Below are positions 13,501 through 27,162 of a stretch of DNA of 64,000 bases, piece after piece. The position numbers and the translations under genes were made by a program. The stretch spans positions 12,417,684 to 12,481,683 of the forward strand of contig JAMKCF010000019.1 of NCBI GenBank assembly GCA_023634235.1, in the 5' to 3' direction. Under the pieces are notes generated by a model. The model was not told the origin of the DNA, searched no databases, and saw nothing but the letters and a program-made list of their open reading frames with translations. The stretch's first letter is position 1, and each line of letters opens with the position of its first letter. Source of the stretch: Pisaster brevispinus. Taxonomy: Eukaryota > Echinodermata > Asteroidea > Forcipulatida > Asteriidae.

Positions 13501-16500
13501 ACTCAGGTACAAATTTCGTCTCTCTAGCATTTCCAGTTCATGAGTTATTCTCAAACTTAGCTCGGGTGTTGTTTCAAATCATTCTTCGGATGGACATGTC
13601 TTGCCTTTGTTGTTGCTCGGCCCCGGCGCGTGGGCTAACTTGCCGGTGGTTGTAGCCCTATTCCGGGGCCGCTCGCCCCGCCTAGAAAATGCTCAGAGAC
13701 ACGGATCTACGACGAGGTGAGAGCCCTGAATCGTGGCTTTCCAGTGGTGGAAACCTTGTGCAAATCCGATGTTGTTATGGGTGTGATTTGACCCTCCTTG
13801 TATTTTATTTCGTTTCTTCTTCTTTTTGTGCAGTTCTGTGTACAAAAATCCCACTGAAGATGCTTTTGAGTGGCTTTCTGAGTGTCCCAGCCTGCAGGCC
13901 ATTTCCGGCACGAAGATGGTGCACATCGGCCCAAAAAGTCTGATGTTCGGGTGAAGTGGAATTCAAGGCACACTCAGGTACAAATTTCGTCTCTCTAGCA
14001 TTTCTAGTTCATGAGTTATTCTCAAACTTAGCTCGGGTGTTGTTTCAAATCATTCTTCGGATGGACATGTCTTGCCTTTGTTGTTGCTCGGCCCCGGCGC
14101 GTGGGCTAACTTGCCGGTGGTTGTAGCCCTATTCCGGGGCCGCTCGCCCCGCCTAGAAAATGCTCAGAGACACGGATCTACAACGAGGTGAGAGCCTTGA
14201 GTCGTGGCTTTCCAGTGGTGGAAACCTTGTGCAAATCCGATGTTGTTATGGGTGTGATTTGACCCTCCTTGTATTTTATTTCGTTTCTTCTTCTTTTTGT
14301 GCAGCTCTGTGTACACAAATCCCACTGAAGATGCTTTTGAGTGGCTTTCTGAGTGTCCCAGCCTGCAGGCCATTTCCGGCACGAAGATGGTGCACATCGG
14401 CCCAAAAAGTCTAATGTTCGGGTGAAGTGGAATTCAAGGCACACTCAGGTACAAATTTCGTCTCTCTAGCATTTCTAGTTCATGAGTTATTCTGAAACTT
14501 AGCTCGGGTGTTGTTTCAAATCATTCTTCGGATGGACATGTCTTGCCTTTGTTGTTGCTCGGCCCCGGCGCGTGGGCTAACTTGCCGGTGGTTGTAGCCC
14601 TATTCCGGGGCCGCTCGCCCCGCCTAGAAAATGCTCAGAGACACGGATCTACGACGAGGTGAGAGCCCTGAATCGAGGCTTTCCAGTGGTGGAAACCTTG
14701 TGCAAATCCGATGTTGTTATGGGTGTGATTTGACCCTCCTTGTATTTTATTTCGTTTCTTCTTCTTTTTGTGCAGTTCTGTGTACAAAAATCCCACTGAA
14801 GATGCTTTTGAGTGGCTTTCTGAGTGTCCCAGCCTGCAGGCCATTTCCGGCACGAAGATGGTGCACATCGGCCCAAAAAGTCTGATGTTCGGGTGAAGTG
14901 GAATTCAAGGCACACTCAGGTACAAATTTCGTCTCTCTAGCATTTCCAGTTCATGAGTTATTCTCAAACTTAGCTCGGGTGTTGTTTCAAATCATTCTTC
15001 GGATGGACATGTCTTGCCTTTGTTGTTGCTCGGCCCCGGCGCGTGGGCTAACTTGCCGGTGGTTGTAGCCCTATTCCGGGGCCGCTCGCCCCGCCTAGAA
15101 AATGCTCAGAGACACGGATCTACGACGAGGTGAGAGCCCTGAATCGTGGCTTTCCAGTGGTGGAAACCTTGTGCAAATCCGATGTTGTTATGGGTGTGAT
15201 TTGACCCTCCTTGTATTTTATTTCGTTTCTTCTTCTTTTTGTGCAGTTCTGTGTACAAAAATCCCACTGAAGATGCTTTTGAGTGGCTTTCTGAGTGTCC
15301 CAGCCTGCAGGCCATTTCCGGCACGAAGATGGTGCACATCGGCCCAAAAAGTCTGATGTTCGGGTGAAGTGGAATTCAAGGCACATTCAGGTACAAATTT
15401 CGTCTCTCTAGCATTTCTAGTTCATGAGTTATTCTCAAACTTAGCTCGGGTGTTGTTTCAAATCATTCTTCGGATGGACATGTCTTGCCTTTGTTGTTGC
15501 TCGGCCCCGGCGCGTGGGCTAACTTGCCGGTGGTTGTAGCCCTATTCCGGGGCCGCTCGCCCCGCCTAGAAAATGCTCAGAGACACGGATCTACAACGAG
15601 GTGAGAGCCTTGAGTCGTGGCTTTCCAGTGGTGGAAACCTTGTGCAAATCCGATGTTGTTATGGGTGTGATTTGACCCTCCTTGTATTTTATTTCGTTTC
15701 TTCTTTTTTTTGTGCAGCTCTGTGTACAAAAATCCCACTGAAGATGCTTTTGAGTGGCTTTCTGAGTGTCCCAGCCTGCAGGCCATTTCCGGCACGAAGA
15801 TGGTGCACATCGGCCCAAAAAGTCTAATGTTCGGGTGAAGTGGAATTCAAGGCACACTCAGGTACAAATTTCGTCTCTCTAGCATTTCTAGTTCATGAGT
15901 TATTCTGAAACTTAGCTCGGGTGTTGTTTCAAATCATTCTTCGGATGGACATGTCTTGCCTTTGTTGTTGCTCGGCCCCGGCGCGTGGGCTAACTTGCCG
16001 GTGGTTGTAGCCCTATTCCGGGGCCGCTCGCCCCGCCTAGAAAATGCTCAGAGACACGGATCCACGACGAGGTGAGAGCCCTGAATCGTGGCTTTCCAGT
16101 GGTGGAAACCTTGTGCAAATCCGATGTTGTTATGGGTGTGATTTGACCCTCCTTGTATTTTATTTCGTTTCTTCTTCTTTTTGTGCAGTTCTGTGTACAA
16201 AAATCCCACTGAAGATGCTTTTGAGTGGCTTTCTGAGTGTCCCAGCCTGCAGGCCATTTCCGGCACGAAGATGGTGCACATCGGCCCAAAAAGTCTGATG
16301 TTCGGGTGAAGTGGAATTCAAGGCACACTCAGGTACAAATTTCGTCTCTCTAGCATTTCTAGTTCATGAGTTATTCTCAAACTTAGCTCGGGTGTTGTTT
16401 CAAATCATTCTTCGGATGGACATGTCTTGCCTTTGTTGTTGCTCGGCCCCGGCGCGTGGGCTAACTTGCCGGTGGTTGTAGCCCTATTCCGGGGCCGCTC

Positions 16501-16960
16501 GCCCCGCCTAGAAAATGCTCAGAGACACGGATCTACGACGAGGTGAGAGCCCTGAATCGTGGCTTTCCAGTGGTGGAAACCTTGTGCAAATCCGATGTTG
16601 TTATGGGTGTGATTTGACCCTCCTTGTATTTTATTTCGTTTCTTCTTCTTTTTGTGCAGTTCTGTGTACAAAAATCCCACTGAAGATGCTTTTGAGTGGC
16701 TTTCTGAGTGTCCCAGCCTGCAGGCCATTTCCGGCACGAAGATGGTGCACATCGGCCCAAAAAGTCTGATGTTCGGGTGAAGTGGAATTCAAGGCACACT
16801 CAGGTACAAATTTCGTCTCTCTAGCATTTCTAGTTCATGAGTTATTCTCAAACTTAGCTCGGGTGTTGTTTCAAATCATTCTTCGGATGGACATGTCTTG
16901 CCTTTGTTGTTGCTCGGCCCCGGCGCGTGGGCTAACTTGCCGGTGGTTGTAGCCCTATTC
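7541..16960. repeat. Array domain 2: trimeric higher-order repeat (1,413 bp)
   Basis: Three unit types alternate. Type A (landmarks 7566, 8979, 10392, 11805, 14160, 15573) has GCCTTGAGTCG and CAGCTCTG; all but 7566 also have TTCTGAAACTT. Type B (9450, 10863, 12276, 13218, 14631) has AATCGAGGCTTT and CAGTTCTG. Type C (8508, 9921, 11334, 12747, 13689, 15102, 16515) has AATCGTGGCTTT and CAGTTCTG. At 8037 and 16044 the B slot holds a GGATCC unit with GTGG instead. Order A-B-C repeats every 1,413 bp, except that B-C occurs twice (12,251-14,134) between two A units, so one exchange event added a dimer. Copies of one type are almost identical, which indicates recent amplification of the trimer. Confidence 0.9.
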
Positions 16961-19900
16961 CGGGGCCGCTCGCCCCGCCTAGAAAATGCTCAGAGACACG
17001 GATCTACAACGAGGTGAGAGCCCTGAATCGTGGCTTTCCAGTGGTGGAAACCTTGTGCAAATCCGATGTTGTTATGGGTGTGATTTGACCCTCCTTGTAT
17101 TTTATTTCGTTTCTTCTTCTTTTTGTGCAGTTCTGTGTACAAAAATCCCACTGAAGATGCTTTTGAGTGGCTTTCTGAGTGTCCCAGCCTGCAGGCCATT
17201 TCCGGCACGAAGATGGTGCACATCGGCCCAAAAAGTCTAATGTTCGGGTGAAGTGGAATTCAAGGCACACGCAGGTACAAATTTCGTCTCTCTAGCATTT
17301 CTAGTTCATGAGTTATTCTGAAACTTAGCTCGGGTGTTGTTTCAAATCATTCTTCGGATGGACATGTCTTGCCTTTGTTGTTGCTCGGCCCCGGCGCGTG
17401 GGCTAACTTGCCGGTGGTTGTAGCCCTATTCCGGGGCCGCTCGCCCCGCCTAGAAAATGCTCAGAGACACGGATCCACGACGAGGTGAGAGCCCTGAATC
17501 GTGGCTTTCCAGTGGTGGAAACCTTGTGCAAATCCGATGTTGTTATGGGTGTGATTTGACCCTCCTTGTATTTTATTTCGTTTCTTCTTCTTTTTGTGCA
17601 ATTCTGTGTACAAAAATCCCACTGAAGATGCTTTTGAGTGGCTTTCTGAGTGTCCCAGCCTGCAGGCCATTTCCGGCACGAAGATGGTGCACATCGGCCC
17701 AAAAAGTCTGATGTTCGGGTGAAGTGGAATTCAAGGCACACTCAGGTACAAATTTCGTCTCTCTAGCATTTCTAGTTCATGAGTTATTCTCAAACTTAGC
17801 TCGGGTGTTGTTACAAATCATTCTTCGGATGGACATGTCTTGCCTTTGTTGTTGCTCGGCCCCGGCGCGTGGGCTAACTTGCCGGTGGTTGTAGCCCTAT
17901 TCCGGGGCCGCTCGCCCAGCCTAGAAAATGCTCAGAGACACAGATCTACGACGAGGTGAGAGCCCTGAATCGTGCCTTTCCAGTGGTGGAAACCTTGTGC
18001 AAATCCGATGTTGTTATGGGTGTGATTTGACCCTCCTTGTATTTTATTTCGTTTCTTCTTCTTTTTGTGCAGTTCTGTGTACAAAAATCCCACTGAAGAT
18101 GCTTTTGAGTGGCTTTCTGAGTGTCCCAGCCTGCAGGCCATTTCCGGCACGAAGATGGTGCACATCGGCCCAAAAAGTCTAATGTTCGGGTGAAGTGGAA
18201 TTCAAGGCACACACAGGTACAAATTTCGTCTCTCTAGCATTTCTAGTTCATGAGTTATTCTCAAACTTAGCTCGGGTGTTGTTTCAAATCATTCTTCGGA
18301 TGGACATGTCTTGCCTTTGTTGTTGCTCGGCCCCGGCGCGTGGGCTAACTTGCCGGTGGTTGTAGCCCTATTCCGGGGCCGCTCGCCCCGCCTAGAAAAT
18401 GCTCAGAGACACGGATCCACAACGAGGTGAGAGCCCTGAATCGTGGCTTTCCAGTGGTGGAAACCTTGTGCAAATCCGATGTTGTTATGGGTGTGATTTG
18501 ACCCTCCTTGTATTTTATTTCGTTTCTTCTTCTTTTTGTGCAGCTCTGTGTACAAAAATCCCACTGAAGATGCTTTTGAGTGGCTTTCTGAGTGTCCCAG
18601 CCTGCAGGCCATTTCCGGCACGAAGATGGAGCACATCGGCCCAAAAAGTCTGATGTTCGGGTGAAGTGGAATTCAAGGCACACACAGGTACAAATTTCGT
18701 CTCTCTAGCATTTCTAGTTCATGAGTTATTCTCAAACTTAGCTCGGGTGTTGTTTCAAATCATTCTTCGGATGGACATGTCTTGCCTTTGTTGTTGCTCG
18801 GCCCCGGCGCGTGGGCTAACTTGCCGGTGGTTGTAGCCCTATTCCGGGGCCGCTCGCCCCGCCTAGAAAATGCTCAGAGACACGGATCTACGACGAGGTG
18901 AGAGCCCTGAATCGTGCCTTTCCAGTGGTGGAAACCTTGTGCAAATCCGATGTTGTTATGGGTGTGATTTGACCCTCCTTGTATTTTATTTCGTTTCTTC
19001 TTCTTTTTGTGCAGCTCTGTGTACAAAAATCCCACTGAAGATGCTTTTGAGTGGCTTTCTGAGTGTCCCAGCCTGCAGGCCATTTCCGGCACGAAGATGG
19101 TGCACATCGGCCCAAAAAGTCTGATGTTCGGGTGAAGTGGAATTCAAGGCACACTCAGGTACAAATTTCATCTCTCTAGCATTTCTAGTTCATGAGTTAT
19201 TCTCAAACTTAGCTCGGGTGTTGTTTCAAATCATTCTTCGGATGGACATGTCTTGCCTTTGTTGTTGCTCGGCCCCGGCGCGTGGGCTAACTTGCCGGTG
19301 GTTGTAGCCCTATTCCGGGGCCACTCGCCCCACCTAGAAAATGCGCAGAGACACGGATCTACGACGAGGTGAGAGCCCTGAATCGTGGCTTTCCAGTTGT
19401 GGAAACCTTGTGCAAATCCGATGTTGTTATGGGTGTGATTTGACCCTCCTTGTATTTTATTTCGTTTCTTCTTCTTTTTGTGCAGTTCTGTGTACAAAAA
19501 TCCCACTGAAGATGCTTTTGAGTGGCTTTCTGAGTGTCCCAGCCTGCAGGCCATTTCCGGCACGAAGATGGTGCACATCGGCCCAAAAAGTCTAATGTTC
19601 GGGTGAAGTGGAATTCAAGGCACACTCAGGTACAAATTTCGTCTCTCTAGCATTTCTAGTTCATGAGTTATTCTCAAACTTAGCTCGGGTGTTGTTTCAA
19701 ATCATTCTTCGGATGGACATGTCTTGCCTTTGTTGTTGCTCGGCCCCGGCGCGTGGGCTAACTTGCCGGTGGTTGTAGCCCTATTCCGGGGCCGCTCGCC
19801 CCGCCTAGAAAATGCTCAGAGACACGGATCTACGACGAGGTGAGAGCCCTGAATCGTGGCTTTCCAGTGGTGGAAACCTTGTGCAAATCCGATGTTGTTA

Positions 19901-22612
19901 TGGGTGTGATTTGACCCTCCTTGTATTTTATTTCGTTTCTTCTTCTTTTTGTGCAGCTCTGTGTACAAAAATCCCACTGAAGATGCTTTTGAGTGGCTTT
20001 CTGAGTGTCCCAGCCTGCAGGCCATTTCCGGCACGAAGATGGTGCACATCGGCCCAAAAAGTCTAATGTTCGGGTGAAGTGGAATTCAAGGCACACTCAG
20101 GTACAAATTTCGTCTCTCTAGCATTTCTAGTTCATGAGTTATTCTCAAACTTAGCTCGGGTGTTGTTTCAAATCATTCTTCGGATGGACATGTCTTGCCT
20201 TTGTTGTTGCTCGGCCCCGGCGCGTGGGCTAACTTGCCGGTGGTTGTAGCCCTATTCCGGGGCCGCTCGCCCCGCCTAGAAAATGCTCAGAGACACGGAT
20301 TTACGACGAGGTAAGAGCTTAGAAACGTGGCTTTCCAGTGGTGGAAACCTTGTGCAAATCCGATGTTGTTATGGGTGTGATTTGACCCTCCTTGTATTTT
20401 ATTTCGTTTCTTCTTCTTTTTGTTCAGCTCTGTGTACAAAAATCCCACTGAAGATGCTTTTGAGTGGCTTTCTGAGTGTCCCAGCCTGCAGGCCATTTCC
20501 GGCACGAAGATGGTGCACATCGGCCCAAAAAGTCTGATGTTCGGGTGAAGTGGAATTCAAGGCACACTCAGGTACAAATTTCGTCTCTCTAGCATTTCTA
20601 GTTCATGAGTTATTCTCAAACTTAGCTCGGGTGTTGTTTCAAATCATTCTTCGGATGGACATGTCTTGCCTTTGTTGTTGCTCGGCCCCGGCGCGTGGGC
20701 TAACTTGCCGGTGGTTGTAGCCCTATTCCGGGGCTGCTCGCCCCGCCTAGAAAATGCTCAGAGACACGGATCTACGACGAGGTGAGAGCCCTGAATCGTG
20801 GCTTTCCAGTGGTGGAAACCTTGTGCAAATCCGATGTTGTTATGGGTGTGATTTGACCCTCCTTGTATTTTATTTCGTTTATTCTTCTTTTTGTGCAGTT
20901 CTGTGTACAAAAATCCCATTGAAGTGCTTTTGAGTGGCTTTCTGAGTGTCCCAGCCTGCAGGCCATTTCCGGCACGAAGATGGTGCACATTGGCCCAAAA
21001 AGTCTAATGTTCGGGTGAAGTGGAATTCAAGGCACACTCAGGTACAAATTTCGTCTCTCTAGCATTTCTAGTTCATGAGTTATTCTCAAACTTAGCTCGG
21101 GTGTTGTTTCAAATCATTCTTCGGATGGACATGTCTTGCCTTTGTTGTTGCTCGGCCCCGGCGCGTGGGCTAACTTGCCGGTGGTTGTAGCCCTATTCCG
21201 GGGCCGCTCGCCCCGCCTAGAAAATGCTCAGAGACACGGATCTACAACGAGGTGAGAGCCCTGAATCGTGGCTTTCCAGTGGTGGAAACCTTGTGCAAAT
21301 CCGATGTTGTTATGGGTGTGATTTGACCCTCCTTGTATTTTATTTCGTTTCTTCTTCTTTTTGTGCAGCTCTGTGTACAAAAATCCCACTGAAGATGCTT
21401 TTGAGTGGCTTTCTGAGTGTCCCAGCCTGCAGGCCATTTCCGGCACGAAGATGGAGCACATCGGCCCAAAAAGTCTGATGTTCGGGTGAAGTGGAATTCA
21501 AGGCACACACAGGTACAAATTTCGTCTCTCTAGCATTTCTAGTTCATGAGTTATTCTCAAACTTAGCTCGGGTGTTGTTTCAAATCATTCTTCGGATGGA
21601 CATGTCTTGCCTTTGTTGTTGCTCGGCCCCGGCGCGTGGGCTAACTTGCCGGTGGTTGTAGCCCTATTCCGGGGCCGCTCGCCCCGCCTAGAAAATGCTC
21701 AGAGACACGGATCTACAACGAGGTGAGAGCCCTGAATCGTGGCTTTCCAGTGGTGGAAACCTTGTGCAAATCCGATGTTGTTATGGGTGTGATTTGACCC
21801 TCCTTGTATTTTATTTCGTTTCTTCTTCTTTTTGTGCAGTTCTGTGTACAAAAATCCCACTGAAGATGTTTTTGAGTGGCTTTCTGAGTGTCCCAGCCTG
21901 CAGGCCATTTCCGGCACGAAGATGGTGCACATCGGCCCAAAAAGTCTAATGTTCGGGTGAAGTGGAATTCAAGGCACACACAGGTACAAATTTCGTCTCT
22001 CTAGCATTTCTAGTTCATGAGTTATTCTCAAACTTAGCTCGGGTGTTGTTTCAAATCATTCTTCGGATGGACATGTCTTGCCTTTGTTGTTGCTCGGCCC
22101 CGGCGCGTGGGCTAACTTGCCGGTGGTTGTAGCCCTATTCCGGGGCCGCTCGCCCCGCCTAGAAAATGCTCAGAGACACGGATCTACAACGAGGTGAGAG
22201 CCCTGAATCGTGGCTTTACAGTGGTGGAAACCTTGTGCAAATCCGATGTTGTTATGGGTGTGATTTGACCCTCCTTGTATTTTATTTCGTTTCTTCTTCT
22301 TTTTGTGCAGCTCTGTGTACAAAAATCCCACTGAAGATGCTTTTGAGTGGCTTTCTGAGTGTCCCAGCCTGCAGGCCATTTCCGGCACGAAGATGGTGCA
22401 CATCGGCCCAAAAAAGTCTGATGTTCGGGTGAAGTGGAATTCAAGGCACACTCAGGTACAAATTTCGTCTCTCTAGCATTTCCAGTTCATGAGTTATTCT
22501 CAAACTTAGCTCGGGTGTTGTTTCAAATCATTCTTCGGATGGACATGTCTTGCCTTTGTTGTTGCTCGGCCCCGGCGCGTGGGCTAACTTGCCGGTGGTT
22601 GTAGCCCTATTC
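16961..22612. repeat. Array domain 3: mixed units 37-48
   Basis: Units with landmarks 16986, 17457, 17928, 18399, 18870, 19341 (ATG mutated to ATGCGC start), 19812, 20283, 20754, 21224, 21695 and 22166. Several share CACACACAGG in place of CACACTCAGG (17928, 18399, 21224, 21695). Units 18399 and 21224 also share GATGGAGCAC, so a piece was copied over six units. Unit 20283 is unusually divergent near its donor (GAGGTAAGAGCTTAGAAACG) and has TGTTCAG at the acceptor. Unit 20754 has a 1-nt deletion in the exon-like part. No regular higher-order period is seen. Confidence 0.8.
22311..22455 (+). pseudogene. Segment B copy with open frame (A6)
   Basis: The A6 run keeps the frame open to the donor. 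Otherwise consensus. Confidence 0.5.
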
Positions 22613-23721
22613 CGGGGCCGCTCGCCCCGCCTAGAAAATGCTCAGAGACACGGATCCACGACGAGGTGAGAGCCCTGAATCGTGGCTTTCCAGTGGTGGA
22701 AACCTTGTGCAAATCCGATGTTGTTATGGGTGTGATTTGACCCTCCTTGTATTTTATTTCGTTTCTTCTTCTTTTTGTGCAGCTCTGTGTACAAAAATCC
22801 CACTGAAGATGCTTTTGAGTGGCTTTCTGAGTGTCCCAGCCTGCAGGCCATTTCCGGCACGAAGATGGTGCACATCGGCCCAAAAAGTCTAATGTTCGGG
22901 TGAAGTGGAATTCAAGGCACACTCAGGTACAAATTTCGTCTCTCTAGCATTTCTAGTTCATGAGTTATTCTCAAACTTAGCTCGGGTGTTGTTTCAAATC
23001 ATTCTTCGGATGGACATGTGCATTTGTTGTTGCTCGGCCCCGGCGCGTGGGCTAACTTGCCGCTGGTTGTAGCCCTATTCCGGGGCCGCTCGCCCCGCCT
23101 AGAAAATGCTCAGAGACACGGATCCACAACGAGGTGAGAGCCCGGAATCGTGGCTTTCCAGTGGTGGAAACCTTGTGCAAATCCGATGTTGTTATGGGTG
23201 TGATTTGATCCTCCTTGTATTTTATTTCGTTTCTTCTTCTTTTTGTGCAGCTCTGTGTACAAAAATCCCACTGAAGATGCTTTTGAGTGGCTTTCTGAGT
23301 GTCCCAGCCTGCAGGCCATTTCCGGCACGAAGATGGTGCACATCGGCCCAAAAAGTCTGATGTTCGGGTAAAGTGGAATTCAAGGCACACTCAGGTACAA
23401 ATTTCGTCTCTCTAGCATTTCTAGTTCATGAGTTATTCTCAAACTTAGCTCGGGTGTTGTTTCAAATCATTCTTCGGATGGACATGTCTTGCCTTTGTTG
23501 TTGCTCGGCCCCGGCGCGTGGGCTAACTTGCCGGTGGTTGTAGCCCTATTCCGGGGCCGCTCGCTCCGCCTAGAAAATGCTCAGAGACACGGATTCACGA
23601 CGAGGTGAGAGCCCTGAATCGCGGCTTTCCAGTGGTGGAAATCTTGTGCAAATCCGATGTTGTTATGGGTGTGATTTGACCCTCCTTGTATTTTATTTCG
23701 TTTCTTCTTCTTTTTGTGCAG

Positions 23722-23866
23722 CTCTGTGTACAAAAATCCCACTGAAGATGCTTTTGAGTGGCTTTCTGAGTGTCCCAGCCTGCAGGCCATTTCCGGCACG
23801 AAGATGGTGCACATCGGCCCAAAAAAGTCTGATGTTCGGGTGAAGTGGAATTCAAGGCACACTCAG
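23722..23866 (+). pseudogene. Segment B copy with open frame (A6)
   Basis: The A6 run keeps the frame open. First of three copies (with 25,604 and 28,900) propagated by block duplication. Confidence 0.5.
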
Positions 23867-25603
23867 GTACAAATTTCGTCTCTCTAGCATTTCCAGTTCA
23901 TGAGTTATTCTCAAACTTAGCTCGGGTGTTGTTTCAAATCATTCTTCGGATGGACATGTCTTGCCTTTGTTGTTGCTCGGCCCCGGCGCGTGGGCTAACT
24001 TGCCGGTGGTTGTAGCCCTATTCCGGGGCCGCTCGCCCCGCCTAGAAAATGCTCAGAGACACGGATCCACGACGAGGTGAGAGCCCTGAATCGTGGCTTT
24101 CCAGTGGTGGAAACCTTGTGCAAATCCGATGTTGTTATGGGTGTGATTTGACCCTCCTTGTATTTTATTTCGTTTCTTCTTCTTTTTGTGCAGCTCTGTG
24201 TACAAAAATCCCACTGAAGATGCTTTTGAGTGGCTTTCTGAGTGTCCCAGCCTGCAGGCCATTTCCGGCACGAAGATGGTGGACATCGGCCCAAAAAGTC
24301 TAATGTTCGGGTGAAGTGGAATTCAAGGCACACACAGGTACAAATTTCGTCTCTCTAGCATTTCTAGTTCATGAGTTATTCTCAAACTTAGCTCGGGTGT
24401 TGTTTCAAATCATTCTTCGGATGGACATGTCTTGCCTTTGTTGTTGCTCGGCCCCGGCGCGTGGGCTAACTTGCCGGTGGTTGTAGTCCTATTCCGGGGC
24501 CGCTCGCCCCGCCTAGAAAATGCTCAGAGACACGGATCCACGACGAGGTGAGAGCCCTGAATCGTGGCTTTCCAGTGGTGGAAACCTTGTGCAAATCCGA
24601 TGTTGTTATGGGTGTGATTTGACCCTCCTTGTATTTTATTTCGTTTCTTCTTCTTTTTGTGCAGCTCTGTGTACAAAAATCCCACTGAAGATGCTTTTGA
24701 GTGGCTTTCTGAGTGTCCCAGCCTGCAGGCCATTTCCGGCACGAAGATGGTGCACATCGGCCCAAAAAGTCTAATGTTCGGGTGAAGTGGAATTCAAGGC
24801 ACACTCAGGTACAAATTTCGTCTCTCTAGCATTTCTAGTTCATGAGTTATTCTCAAACTTAGCTCGGGTGTTGTTTCAAATCATTCTTCGGATGGACATG
24901 TGCATTTGTTGTTGCTCGGCCCCGGCGCGTGGGCTAACTTGCCGCTGGTTGTAGCCCTATTCCGGGGCCGCTCGCCCCGCCTAGAAAATGCTCAGAGACA
25001 CGGATCTACAACGAGGTGAGAGCCCTGAATCGTGGCTTTCCAGTGGTGGAAACCTTGTGCAAATCCGATGTTGTTATGGGTGTGATTTGACCCTCCTTGT
25101 ATTTTATTTCGTTTCTTCTTCTTTTTGTGCAGCTCTGTGTACAAAAATCCCACTGAAGATGCTTTTGAGTGGCTTTCTGAGTGTCCCAGCCTGCAGGCCA
25201 TTTCCGGCACGAAGATGGTGCACATCGGCCCAAAAAGTCTGATGTTCGGGTAAAGTGGAATTCAAGGCACACTCAGGTACAAATTTCGTCTCTCTAGCAT
25301 TTCTAGTTCATGAGTTATTCTCAAACTTAGCTCGGGTGTTGTTTCAAATCATTCTTCGGATGGACATGTCTTGCCTTTGTTGTTGCTCGGCCCCGGCGCG
25401 TGGGCTAACTTGCCGGTGGTTGTAGCCCTATTCCGGGGCCGCTCGCTCCGCCTAGAAAATGCTCAGAGACACGGATTCACGACGAGGTGAGAGCCCTGAA
25501 TCGCGGCTTTCCAGTGGTGGAAATCTTGTGCAAATCCGATGTTGTTATGGGTGTGATTTGACCCTCCTTGTATTTTATTTCGTTTCTTCTTCTTTTTGTG
25601 CAG

Positions 25604-25748
25604 CTCTGTGTACAAAAATCCCACTGAAGATGCTTTTGAGTGGCTTTCTGAGTGTCCCAGCCTGCAGGCCATTTCCGGCACGAAGATGGTGCACATCGGC
25701 CCAAAAAAGTCTGATGTTCGGGTGAAGTGGAATTCAAGGCACACTCAG
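25604..25748 (+). pseudogene. Segment B copy with open frame (A6)
   Basis: Same unit type as 23,722, carrying AATCGCGGC and GGAAATC upstream. The frame is open to the donor. Confidence 0.5.
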
Positions 25749-27017
25749 GTACAAATTTCGTCTCTCTAGCATTTCCAGTTCATGAGTTATTCTCAAACTT
25801 AGCTCGGGTGTTGTTTCAAATCATTCTTCGGATGGACATGTCTTGCCTTTGTTGTTGCTCGGCCCCGGCGCGTGGGCTAACTTGCCGGTGGTTGTAGCCC
25901 TATTCCGGGGCCGCTCGCCCCGCCTAGAAAATGCTCAGAGACACGGATCCACGACGAGGTGAGAGCCCTGAATCGGAGCTTTCCAGTGGTGGAAACCTTG
26001 TGCAAATCCGATGTTGTTATGGGTGTGATTTGACCCTCCTTGTATTTTATTTCGTTTCTTCTTCTTTTTGTGCAGCTCTGTGTACAAAAATCCCACTGAA
26101 GATGCTTTTGAGTGGCTTTCTGAGTGTCCCAGCCTGCAGGCCATTTCCGGCACGAAGATGGTGCACATCGGCCCAAAAAGTCTGATGTTCGGGTGAAGTG
26201 GAATTCAAGGCACACTCAGGTACAAATTTCGTCTCTCTAGCATTTCTAGTTCATGAGTTATTCTCAAACTTAGCTCGGGTGTTGTTTCAAATCATTCTTC
26301 GGATGGACATGTCTTGCCTTTGTTGTTGCTCGGCCCCGGCGCGTGGGCTAACTTGCCGGTGGTTGTAGCCCTATTCCGGGGCCGCTCGCCCCGCCTAGAA
26401 AATGCTCAGAGACACGGATCTACGACGAGGTGAGAGCCCTGAATCGTGGCTTTCCAGTGGTGGAAACCTTGTGCAAATCCGATGTTGTTATGGGTGTGAT
26501 TTGACCCTCCTTGTATTTTATTTCGTTTCTTCTTCTTTTTGTGCAGCTCTGTGTACAAAAATCACATTGAAAATGCTTTTGAGTGGCTTTCTGAGTGTCC
26601 CAGCCTGCAGGCCATTTCCGGCACGAAGATGGTGCACATCGGCCCAAAAAGTCTGATGTTTGGGTGAAGTGGAATTCAAGGCACACTCAGGTACAAATTT
26701 CGTCTCTCTAGCATTTCTAGTTCATGAGTTATTCTCAAACTTATCTCGGGTGTTGTTTCAAATCATTCTTCGGATGGACATGTCTTGCCTTTGTTGTTGC
26801 TCGGCCCCGGCGCGTGGGCTAACTTGCCGGTGGTTGTAGCCCTATTCCGGGGCCGCTCGCCCCGCCTAGAAAATGCTCAGAGACACGGATCTACGACGAG
26901 GTGAGAGCCCTGAATCGTGGCTTTCCAGTGGTGGAAACCTTGTGCAAATCCGATGTTGTTATGGGTGTGATTTGACCCTCCTTGTATTTTATTTCGTTTC
27001 TTCTTCTTTTTGTGCAG

Positions 27018-27162
27018 CTCTGTGTACAAAAATCCCACTGAAGATGCTTTTGAGTGGCTTTCTGAGTGTCCCAGCCTGCAGGCCATTTCCGGCACGAAGA
27101 TGGTGCACATCGGCCCAAAAAAGTCTGATGTTCGGGTGAAGTGGAATTCAAGGCACACTCAG
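27018..27162 (+). pseudogene. Segment B copy with open frame (A6)
   Basis: The A6 run keeps the frame open to the donor, in a unit whose upstream part has GTGGC and GGAAACC. Confidence 0.5.
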
